Shown: in pieces, positions 1 through 5,056 of the stretch
Layout of the letters: every line of letters begins with the position of its first letter
How positions within the stretch are numbered: position 1 is the first letter of the stretch
Source: JAXIHJ01 sp034189755
GTDB lineage: Bacteria > Planctomycetota > Phycisphaerae > SM23-33
Assembly: GCA_034189755.1 (NCBI GenBank)
Contig: JAXIHJ010000053.1
Span: forward strand, 1 to 6,915
Reading direction: 5' to 3'
Length of the DNA: 6,915 nt
The notes under the pieces: generated by a model
The model's database searches: none
Seen by the model: only the letters and a program-made list of their open reading frames with translations
What the model was told of the DNA's origin: nothing
Program-made: the position numbers and the translations under genes

Positions 1-715
1 ACGATTCTCCGTTCTCAGCTTTCTTATCGTATTTTTCCCACAGGTCAGGCCGGCGCTGCCGGGTTCGCAGCCTAGCCTGTTCGGCTCGCCAATCGGCGAT
101 TTTCTGATGGTCGCCGCCGAGCAGAATTTCCGGCACCTTCAATCCGCGAAACTCACGCGGGCGAGTATACTGCGGATACTCCAGCAGGCCTGAGCTGAAG
201 GATTCTTCCAGCAGCGATTCATCTTTGCCCAGCGCTCCGGGCAGCAGCCTGACGATCGCGTCGGTCAGCGCCATCGCGGCGATCTCGCCGCTGGACAACA
301 CAAAGTCGCCCACGCTCACTTCCATATCGGCCAGGCCCGTGCGTATCCGTTCGTCGAACCCTTCATAATGCCCGGCCAGCAGGATCAGCCTTTCGGCCCC
401 GGCCAACTGTCCGACCAGTTCCTGGGTCAGTTTTCGGCCCTGCGGGCTTAGCAGAACGACCTTGCCGGGCGTGCATGCCCGGCTGCGAACGCTCTCGACG
501 GCGTCGAAAATCGGCTGGCACATAAGCACCATGCCAGGCCCGCCGCCGAACGGGGCGTCGTCCACCGTTCCATAAGAGTCCGACGCGAAGTCACGAATGT
601 TTGTCAGGTGAATTTCCACCAGGTGCCGACGGACCGCCCGGCCGACGATGCTCGTGGTGCAAAAGCCCTCGAACATCTCGCAAAACAGCGTGAGGATGTC
701 AATGCGAAGTGCCAT
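1..715 (-). CDS. trmD: tRNA (guanine-N1)-methyltransferase TrmD, 3' end cut by window edge
   Basis: TrmD transfers a methyl group from S-adenosylmethionine to N1 of G37 in tRNAs, which prevents +1 frameshifting; it acts in the cytoplasm as a trefoil-knot homodimer. Reading from the ATG at 715, 238 codons are open to the edge, against 255 residues in the E. coli protein, so only the C-terminal tip is missing. Visible family blocks are VDDAPFGGGPGM (51-62), LLSPQGRKL (88-96), AGHYEGFDERI (114-124), VGDFVLSSGEIAAM (135-148) and YPQYTRP (180-186). R156 matches catalytic Arg154 of E. coli. The position of the general base Asp169 is Glu171 (context EESF), and Asp177 is Glu179. The start follows the conserved N-terminus MALRIDILTLF. 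There is no Shine-Dalgarno at normal distance; a short hairpin abuts the ATG instead. The gene lies 57 nt downstream of rpsP on the same strand, so it is probably co-transcribed with it. Identification is secure from family motifs recalled from memory. Confidence 0.96.
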   Translation of the reverse strand, partial: MALRIDILTLFCEMFEGFCTTSIVGRAVRRHLVEIHLTNIRDFASDSYGTVDDAPFGGGPGMVLMCQPIFDAVESVRSRACTPGKVVLLSPQGRKLTQELVGQLAGAERLILLAGHYEGFDERIRTGLADMEVSVGDFVLSSGEIAAMALTDAIVRLLPGALGKDESLLEESFSSGLLEYPQYTRPREFRGLKVPEILLGGDHQKIADWRAEQARLRTRQRRPDLWEKYDKKAENGES

Positions 716-734
716 CGAAAGCCAAAGTCTTTCG
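716..734 (-). promoter_or_regulatory. hairpin abutting the trmD start codon
   Basis: CGAAAG (716-721) and CTTTCG (729-734) form a 6-bp stem with a 7-nt loop ending one base before the trmD ATG. The nearest AGGT lies at 738-741, 22 nt from the start in linear distance but about 3 nt if the hairpin is looped out. The stem is seen directly; a role in translation is inference. Confidence 0.4.
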
Positions 735-772
735 TTTACCTGTTACCTGCCTTGCTTCTCGGGCGGCAACGG

Positions 773-1030
773 TTACTTCGCACAGGCGATGCCCTGTCGC
801 TCCAGCAGCTTCTGAACCGTTTCGCTCGGTTTGGCGCCGACACTGAGCCAGTACTCGATCCGCTCCCGATTCAGTGAAACCCTCTTGTCGGTTTCGGTTG
901 CTTCAGGATCGTACCAGCCCAACTGCTCAATGACGCGCCCGTCGCGCGGCTTGCGAATGTCCATCGCGTTCAGCCGATAAAAACTACGGTGCCTTCGCCC
1001 GAATCTTTTCAATCTCAATCGAACCGCCAC
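773..1030 (-). CDS. rpsP: 30S ribosomal protein S16
   Basis: S16 is an early-binding protein of the small ribosomal subunit that stabilises the 5' domain of 16S rRNA. The 85-residue product has the family's usual length and carries the signature VRLRLKRFGRRHRSFYRLN near the N-terminus, followed by MDIRKPRDGRVIEQLGWYDP (residues 23-42) and a C-terminal block with VSLNRERIEYWLSVGAKPSETV. The start is GTG at 1030; GAGGT lies at 1035-1039, 4 nt upstream. An ATG at 1041 is out of frame. It is the first gene of a minus-strand unit with trmD. In many bacteria the order is rpsP-rimM-trmD-rplS; here trmD follows directly after 57 nt and rimM is absent. Transcription probably starts near 1113 from the promoter described separately, leaving a structured leader of about 80 nt. 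Confidence 0.96.
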   Translation of the reverse strand: MAVRLRLKRFGRRHRSFYRLNAMDIRKPRDGRVIEQLGWYDPEATETDKRVSLNRERIEYWLSVGAKPSETVQKLLERQGIACAK

Positions 1031-1034
1031 GGAA

Positions 1035-1039
1035 ACCTC
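1035..1039 (-). promoter_or_regulatory. ribosome binding site supporting the GTG start of rpsP
   Basis: The minus strand reads GAGGT 4 nt before the GTG. It decides the start, because no in-frame ATG gives a full-length S16. Confidence 0.6.
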
Positions 1040-1052
1040 ATATCAAGCCTTG

Positions 1053-1095
1053 GGCCGCTGCGTTACCTTTCATGGGAAAGGTTGCGTGCGCGGCC
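1053..1095 (-). promoter_or_regulatory. long interrupted hairpin in the rpsP leader
   Basis: The arms GGCCGC (1095-1090 on the minus strand) and GCGGCC (1058-1053) give six G-C-rich pairs. After a small internal loop and a CG/CG pair, ACCTTTC (1082-1076) and GAAAGGT (1071-1065) give seven perfect pairs around the loop CCAT. The whole structure lies between the predicted transcription start and the rpsP Shine-Dalgarno. Autoregulatory leaders are common for ribosomal protein operons, but I do not recognise this one as a described class. Confidence 0.5.
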
Positions 1096-1112
1096 TCTTG
1101 TCAAATTAGAGA

Positions 1113-1147
1113 ACGGACCATTCTAGCAGCAGCCCGCAGCCTTGCAA
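1113..1147 (-). promoter_or_regulatory. sigma70-like promoter of rpsP-trmD
   Basis: On the minus strand, -35 TTGCAA (1147-1142, 4 of 6 matches to TTGACA) is followed after 16 nt by -10 TAGAAT (1125-1120, 5 of 6 to TATAAT). A TG one base before the -10 makes it an extended -10 element. Predicted start is near 1113. Motifs are seen; activity is inferred. Confidence 0.6.
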
Positions 1148-1211
1148 GGGCTTTCTCCGGGACGGGCGTCAAGATTTTTACGGACCAGGCCGGTAACCGG
1201 GAGATTATGGA

Positions 1212-1247
1212 TTGACGCCGGATGCGGTTTTGCATACAGTTGTGCGC
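1212..1247 (+). promoter_or_regulatory. sigma70-like promoter of the tig-clpP operon
   Basis: -35 TTGACG (1212-1217, 5 of 6), 17-nt spacer, -10 TACAGT (1235-1240, 4 of 6), with a predicted start near 1247. The TTG at 1212, which could be read as a start codon for a longer trigger factor, is the first three bases of this -35. This argues that translation starts at a downstream ATG. Confidence 0.5.
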
Positions 1248-1253
1248 TCTAGC

Positions 1254-1309
1254 CCGCCACTGCAAGAGGTTCAAAGGCAGTGGCGGACGTTATGTCCCGG
1301 TGAATCGGG
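1254..1309 (+). promoter_or_regulatory. structured 5' leader of tig (two hairpins)
   Basis: CCGCCACTGC (1254-1263) and GCAGTGGCGG (1277-1286) form a perfect 10-bp stem with a 13-nt loop, within about 10 nt of the predicted transcript start. Ten nt further on, CCCGG (1296-1300) pairs with TCGGG (1305-1309) around a TGAA loop. It could be a 5' stability hairpin or a regulatory leader; I match it to no known riboswitch. The remaining leader to the ATG is about 40 nt without clear structure. Confidence 0.5.
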
Positions 1310-1367
1310 GGCGTGTCGCGTAGGCTCGCCTGGTCGCAGCCGGGCAAACATGGAGCATAAAGCACTC

Positions 1368-2864
1368 ATGGCCGAAGAAACCCAGGACCCGCAGGCAAAA
1401 ACGGACGTGGAACCCGGCGACGAAGCCAAGCCGGAGACGAATCTGCCTGAAAACAAAATCGACGTTGAAGACGCCGGTACACTTCGCAAGAAACTCACGC
1501 TGACGATCCCGCGAGAGCGGATCGATTCGAAGCTGGACGAAATGTTCGGCGAATTGTCTCGAACCGCCCAGGTGCCCGGTTTTCGCATTGGTCGGGCGCC
1601 GCGACGGCTCGTGGAGAAACGCTTCGGCAAGGAAGTTGGCCAGGACGTCCGCAACGCACTTGTGGGCGAGTCCATCGGCGGGGCAATCGAAAAGAGCGAA
1701 CTGAAAACGATCGGCGAGCCGGACATCGACCTCGAAAAAATCGAGCTGCCCGAAACCGGCGAGATGACATTCAGCTTCGAAGTCGAGGTAGCGCCGGAGT
1801 TTGACCTGCCTTCTCTGGACGGCGTCAAGGTCGAGAAGCCCGTCATCGATATCGACGACCGTCGCATCGACGAGGAGCTGGATCGGTGGCGCCAGTCTCG
1901 CGCCGGCCACGAAGCTACCGACGCCCCGGCCGCCGAGGGCGACGTCGTTACCGCCGACGTGAAAATCAGCGGAGAGGGAATCGACGAGTTCCGCCAGGGC
2001 GAACAAACCCTCCGCGTGGCGCCCGGCCAGATCGAAGGCCTGCCGCTGGTGGACCTTGGCAAACAGTTGGCCGGCAAGAAGGCGGGCGAGAAGGCGGAGT
2101 TGAAAATCGATGTGCCGCAGGCCCATCCGAATGAGGCGTGGCGCGGCAAGGAACTTAGCGTCGAGATATCAATCGGGCAGGTTCGCCGCCGCGTACTGCC
2201 TGAGATCGACGAGCAGTTCGCCGCGTCTGCGGGATTCGAATCGCTGGACCAGCTTCGCCAGCAGATTGGCCAGGCCCTTAAAGGGCGGGCGGCCGGCGAG
2301 GTCCAGAGGGCGATGCGGCAACAGGTTGGCCGGTACCTGCTGGACAACACCGAGTTCGACGTGCCCGAAGGTGTGGCCGAACGCCATGCCTCGCAGGTGC
2401 TGTCGCGGCGATATGTGGAGCTGCTGTCCCGCGGCGTGCCTCGGGAGCAAATCGACGAAAATCTTACCGAGTTGCAGGCGGCGGCTTCGGAGCAGGCCAA
2501 GAGTGACCTGAAGCTTTCGTTTATTCTTGCGAAGGTCGCCGAGACCGAGAAAATCGAGGTAACCGAGGACGAAGTCAACGCCCGCGTGGCGGAGATGGCC
2601 CGCATGTATGAGCGTCGGCCCGAACGGCTTCGCAGGGAACTTGCCGGCGACGGCAGGCTCGCCGAGGTCGAGGTGTCCGTGCGCGAGGGAAAGACGATGG
2701 ACGCGATTCTTGCAAAGGCCAAGGTCTCGGAAGTTGCACCTGAAGAGCAGGCTGAGAAGGCTAAAGCCACCAAGAAGGCCGCCAAGAAGACCGCCAAGAA
2801 AAAGACTGCCAAGAAGAAAACCACCGCCGGCAAAGGCAAGAGCAAGAATTCCGGCAGCAAGTAG
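1368..2864 (+). CDS. tig: trigger factor (ribosome-associated chaperone) with lysine-rich tail
   Basis: Trigger factor binds the ribosomal exit tunnel and shelters nascent chains; the family has a ribosome-binding domain, an FKBP-type prolyl isomerase domain and a C-terminal chaperone domain. From the ATG at 1368 the product is 498 residues (E. coli: 432). The ribosome-binding signature GFRIGRAP is at residues 71-78. The FKBP-like domain spans about 186-275 but lacks the usual PGFE-type core (it reads EGLPLVDLG), so isomerase activity is doubtful. The helical arms cover about 276-453. Residues 463-498 form a Lys/Ala/Thr-rich tail that accounts for much of the extra length, with the remainder in an acidic N-terminal leader. 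An ATG at 1350 is an alternative start. GGAG (1352-1355) lies 12 nt before 1368, and neither site is ideal. It is the first gene of a plus-strand unit, 19 nt upstream of clpP1. The family call is secure; the exact start is not. Confidence 0.93.
   Translation: MAEETQDPQAKTDVEPGDEAKPETNLPENKIDVEDAGTLRKKLTLTIPRERIDSKLDEMFGELSRTAQVPGFRIGRAPRRLVEKRFGKEVGQDVRNALVGESIGGAIEKSELKTIGEPDIDLEKIELPETGEMTFSFEVEVAPEFDLPSLDGVKVEKPVIDIDDRRIDEELDRWRQSRAGHEATDAPAAEGDVVTADVKISGEGIDEFRQGEQTLRVAPGQIEGLPLVDLGKQLAGKKAGEKAELKIDVPQAHPNEAWRGKELSVEISIGQVRRRVLPEIDEQFAASAGFESLDQLRQQIGQALKGRAAGEVQRAMRQQVGRYLLDNTEFDVPEGVAERHASQVLSRRYVELLSRGVPREQIDENLTELQAAASEQAKSDLKLSFILAKVAETEKIEVTEDEVNARVAEMARMYERRPERLRRELAGDGRLAEVEVSVREGKTMDAILAKAKVSEVAPEEQAEKAKATKKAAKKTAKKKTAKKKTTAGKGKSKNSGSK
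2772..2825 (+). repeat. TAKKK-type tandem repeat in the tig 3' end
   Basis: The coding sequence repeats GCCAAGAAG-like units and encodes KKAAKKTAKKKTAKKKT, resembling histone H1-type lysine/alanine tails. Such repeats are prone to length variation. Nucleic acid or ribosome binding by the tail is inference. Confidence 0.7.
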
Positions 2865-2883
2865 CCTTACGGGAGCAAAACAG

Positions 2884-3489
2884 ATGACCCGAACGCCTGA
2901 TGTTCAGAACTTGGCCTACCGCGACTATGTTGCGCGTCGTGAGATGACTCTTGAAGAGCGTCTGGCCGAAGAGCGGATCGTATTTTTATGGGGCGAGATC
3001 GCGCCCAGTATCGCCGGCGGGCTGATTATGCGGCTGCTGGAGTTGCATGCTAAAAGCCCCAGCCGCGAGATTAGTCTCTATATCAACTCGCCGGGCGGCT
3101 CGGTGGACGACACGCTGGCCGTTTATGACACGATGCAGTTTCTAAGCTGCGACGTGGCTACGTATTGCGTAGGCCAGGCCGCCAGCGGCGCGGCAATTAT
3201 TCTCGCAGCGGGAACCAAGGGCAAGCGATACGCGCTGCCGCACAGCAAGATTATGATTCACCAGCCCTGGGGCGGCGTAACGGGCCAGGCCTCCGACATC
3301 CAGATTCAGGCCGAGGAAATCCTCAAGTCCAAGAAGATGCTCAACGAACTGATGGCCCACCACACCGCACGAAGTATCGAACAGATTGAGAAGGAAACCG
3401 AGCGAGATCGCTACCTGACGCCCACCGAAGCCAAGGAATACGGTATCGTGGACGAGATCGTGGAAAATCAGCCGTCGAAGAAGAAATAA
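2884..3489 (+). CDS. clpP: ATP-dependent Clp protease proteolytic subunit, first copy (atypical N-terminus)
   Basis: ClpP is a cytoplasmic serine peptidase that assembles as two stacked heptamers and degrades substrates unfolded by Clp ATPases. The 201-residue product has the full catalytic triad: Ser101 (QAASGAA), His126 (MIHQP) and Asp175 (ERDRYL), plus the YINSPGGSV block (67-75). Two oddities are visible. The residue after the catalytic Ser is Gly where most ClpP have Met. The N-terminus (YRDYVARREMTLEERLAEERIVFLWG begins at residue 12) lacks the LVPIVIE axial-loop motif that the second copy has. The start ATG at 2884 is preceded by GGGAG (2871-2875) with 8-nt spacing; the frame stays open back into tig, but that part is only the shadow of the lysine tail. 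It lies 19 nt after tig and 150 nt before the second clpP. It may form mixed rings with the second copy, which is inferred from pairing alone. Confidence 0.95.
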   Translation: MTRTPDVQNLAYRDYVARREMTLEERLAEERIVFLWGEIAPSIAGGLIMRLLELHAKSPSREISLYINSPGGSVDDTLAVYDTMQFLSCDVATYCVGQAASGAAIILAAGTKGKRYALPHSKIMIHQPWGGVTGQASDIQIQAEEILKSKKMLNELMAHHTARSIEQIEKETERDRYLTPTEAKEYGIVDEIVENQPSKKK

Positions 3490-3493
3490 AGCG

Positions 3494-3576
3494 AGCATTC
3501 AGCTATCAGCTACGGCAACATTCGGCGGAGCCGCTTGGCTGTAGCTGAAAGCTGAGTGCTGATGGCTGAGAGCTAC
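3494..3576. repeat. heptad-repeat inverted repeat between the clpP genes
   Basis: The left arm 3494-3513 (AGCATTCAGCTATCAGCTAC) matches the reverse complement of 3541-3560 at 18 of 20 positions, around a 27-nt loop. Both arms are built of 7-nt units: on the plus strand from 3543, AGCTGAA, AGCTGAG, TGCTGAT, GGCTGAG, AGCTAC; the left arm carries the same units on the minus strand. The transcript would fold into a long stem. It resembles dispersed heptanucleotide repeats known from several bacterial phyla more than a gene-specific site. Confidence 0.75.
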
Positions 3577-3596
3577 TGTCGCATCTGCATGCGACA
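3577..3596 (+). promoter_or_regulatory. perfect 8-bp hairpin upstream of clpP2
   Basis: TGTCGCAT and ATGCGACA form a perfect stem with loop CTGC, directly after the heptad repeat and 28 nt before the clpP2 Shine-Dalgarno. No T-tract follows, so it is not an intrinsic terminator. It may protect or separate the clpP2 part of the message, or be an operator-like palindrome. Confidence 0.45.
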
Positions 3597-3639
3597 AAGG
3601 AAATTGCAGTATTGGCACATAGTAAAGGAAGTGTTGCCC

Positions 3640-4293
3640 ATGTCGGAAAATCAACATCTCGTACCCATCGTCATCGAGAAAACAGGCCGCGGTGAGCGGA
3701 GCTACGACATTTACAGCCGCCTGCTTAAAGACCGGATCGTGTTTGTGGGCGGAGTCATCGACGACGCCATGGCCAATCTGATTGTCGCGCAGTTGTTGTT
3801 CCTCAGCAACGAGGAGCCGCACGCGGACATTAACATGTACATCAACTCGGCGGGCGGCTCCGTGGCGGCCGGCCTGGCCGTTTACGATACCATGCAGTTC
3901 GTTCGGCCGGATATTGCAACGTATTGTATCGGCCTAGCGGCGTCCATGGCCGCCGTGCTGCTGGCCGGCGGGACCGCCAAAAAAAGGTACACACTGCCCA
4001 ACAGCCGGGTGCTCATCCATCAGCCGCTGATCCGAGGCGTGCTGACCGGCCCGGCGACGGAGCTGGACATCGAGGCCCGTGAGATTATCCGCCTGCGAAA
4101 GCGCATCTACCAGATTCTCGCCGACCATACCTCGCAGACCATTGAGCAGATAGAGAGCGACTGCGACCGCAACAAATGGCTGGACGCAGAGCGGGCTGTG
4201 GAGTACGGCTGCGTGGATGAGATTCTCCACCACATAGCGGCTGCGAAGGCCTCAACCAAAGCCGCCTCGGACAAGGGAGGCAAGAGCAAATGA
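3640..4293 (+). CDS. clpP: ATP-dependent Clp protease proteolytic subunit, second copy (canonical)
   Basis: A second ClpP peptidase subunit of 217 residues. It has the canonical N-terminal axial-loop region LVPIVIEKTGRGERSYDIYS (residues 7-26), which in the family contacts the ATPase partner. The triad is Ser102 (GLAASMA), His127 (LIHQP) and Asp176 (DCDRNKW). YINSAGGSV (67-75) has Ala where Pro is usual. A short Lys/Ala-rich C-terminal extension (about 201-217) follows the family core. The start ATG at 3640 has AAGGAAG (3625-3631) with 8-nt spacing; an in-frame ATG at 3556 lies inside the heptad repeat and would add 28 non-homologous residues, so it is rejected. The gene is downstream of clpP1 and overlaps the lipoprotein gene by ATGA. 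No clpX or clpA is visible. Compared with clpP1 this copy looks like the one that docks an unfoldase; that is inference from the N-terminus. Confidence 0.95.
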   Translation: MSENQHLVPIVIEKTGRGERSYDIYSRLLKDRIVFVGGVIDDAMANLIVAQLLFLSNEEPHADINMYINSAGGSVAAGLAVYDTMQFVRPDIATYCIGLAASMAAVLLAGGTAKKRYTLPNSRVLIHQPLIRGVLTGPATELDIEAREIIRLRKRIYQILADHTSQTIEQIESDCDRNKWLDAERAVEYGCVDEILHHIAAAKASTKAASDKGGKSK

Positions 4294-4952
4294 ACCGGTC
4301 GGCGTCGGTTTTTGCAGCGGTGGTGCTGGGCCTGCTGCTGACGGCGGGCGGCTGTGTGGCGGTGGTGCCTCGGGCCAAGTACAAGGCGCTTCGCCGGGAG
4401 CTTGACGACGCCAGGCAGCGCAATCGCACGCTTACAGAGACCAACGAAGCCCTCCAGACTGATATAGTCGCCAAGAGAAAGCAGATCGACTCGTTGGCGG
4501 CGCTGGGCGGTAAGCGCCTGGAGAAGATGTTCCACACGGCCAGGATCGAACTGGGCCGGCATACCGGCGGCGTGGATACCGACGGGCGCGCCGGACACGA
4601 CGGGATTAAGGTGTACCTCCGGCCGATCGATCAGCACGGCAGCACCGTCAAGGCAGCCGGCGACGTTACGGTCCGGCTGTTCGACCTCGCCGCCGATCCG
4701 AAGGACAACCTCATCGGCCGGTACGAATGGTCCGTCGATGATATAGCCAAGCAGTGGTCAAGCGGCTTTTTGACGTATCACTACAGCTTCGTCTGCCCCT
4801 GGCAGCCCGGACCGCCGAAAAACGACGAGATTACCATCCGCGTGGAGTTCACCGATTACCTGACGGGCAGGCAGTTCACCGCGCAAAAGGTGTGCAAGGT
4901 TAATCTACCCGTTCCAAAAGCAGGTGAAAACTCAAGGGCGAAGGGCGAGTAA
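4290..4952 (+). CDS. putative lipoprotein with coiled coil and C-terminal beta domain, translationally coupled to clpP2
   Basis: I do not recognise a named family. The 220-residue product starts with a short positive N-terminus and a hydrophobic stretch (residues 7-19) ending in a lipobox-like TAGGC with Cys22, so it is probably a lipoprotein attached to a membrane. Ala rather than Leu/Val at the -3 position makes this a weak lipobox. Residues 31-70 are rich in charged heptads (YKALRRELDDARQRNRTL) and should form a coiled coil. Residues 104-208 alternate polar and hydrophobic residues like a beta-sandwich, with VTVRLFDL, EITIRVEFTDY and two further cysteines (169, 202). Similar 'GGVDxDG ... 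HDGIKVYL' proteins occur, as I recall, in planctomycetes. The ATG overlaps the clpP2 stop (ATGA), and GGAGG (4276-4280) lies 9 nt upstream, so translation is coupled to clpP2. Its function is unknown. Confidence 0.8.
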   Translation: MNRSASVFAAVVLGLLLTAGGCVAVVPRAKYKALRRELDDARQRNRTLTETNEALQTDIVAKRKQIDSLAALGGKRLEKMFHTARIELGRHTGGVDTDGRAGHDGIKVYLRPIDQHGSTVKAAGDVTVRLFDLAADPKDNLIGRYEWSVDDIAKQWSSGFLTYHYSFVCPWQPGPPKNDEITIRVEFTDYLTGRQFTAQKVCKVNLPVPKAGENSRAKGE

Positions 4953-4994
4953 GTATTTTTTCACAACCGTCGCCCCGACTTTTAATGTATTCCC

Positions 4995-5028
4995 AAGCCC
5001 ACGGATAACTATCCGTGGGCTTTATTCA
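4995..5028 (+). terminator. palindrome after the tig-clpP operon, possible terminator and left REP-like copy
   Basis: AAGCCCACGGAT (4995-5006) and its exact complement at 5011-5022 form a 12-bp stem with loop AACT, followed by TATTCATT on the plus strand, a weak T-tract. It starts 42 nt after the lipoprotein stop and is the only terminator-like structure there. The same palindrome recurs at 5637-5666, so it is primarily part of the REP-like unit, with termination a likely side effect. Confidence 0.55.
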
Positions 5029-5056
5029 TTACACAATTATCTGTGGGTTTTATTCA
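5010..5056. repeat. 28-bp-period direct repeat at the left end of the unit
   Basis: TATCCGTGGGCTTTATTCA (5010-5028) recurs as TATCTGTGGGTTTTATTCA (5038-5056), 17 of 19 identical. The second copy ends on the transposase stop codon. It is the right arm of the palindrome plus its flank, duplicated without the left arm. Confidence 0.75.

Noticed and set aside
1254..1286. Possible tRNA T-arm because the loop contains GGTTCAAA
   Set aside because: There is no acceptor, D or anticodon arm around it, and the stem is 10 bp with a 13-nt loop.
1212..1349. N-terminal extension of trigger factor from TTG at 1212
   Set aside because: It overlaps the predicted -35 element and the leader hairpin, has no ribosome binding site and encodes sequence unlike trigger factor.
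1271..2860. A 529-codon open frame on the minus strand opposite tig
   Set aside because: Its product is Ser/Arg-rich low-complexity sequence typical of an antisense shadow of a GC-rich gene, and the plus strand encodes a clear trigger factor.
2608..2883. Longer clpP1 starting inside tig
   Set aside because: The extra residues are the Arg/Pro shadow of the trigger factor tail. ATG 2884 has a good Shine-Dalgarno and gives a normal-length ClpP.
3494..3576. CRISPR-like repeat array
   Set aside because: The units are 7 nt, degenerate and contiguous with no spacers.
3556..3639. Longer clpP2 from ATG 3556
   Set aside because: This start lies in the heptad repeat and adds 28 residues without ClpP similarity; 3640 has AAGGAAG at 8 nt.
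4954..4961. T-tract after the lipoprotein gene as an intrinsic terminator
   Set aside because: No hairpin precedes it; the first stem-loop is at 4995.
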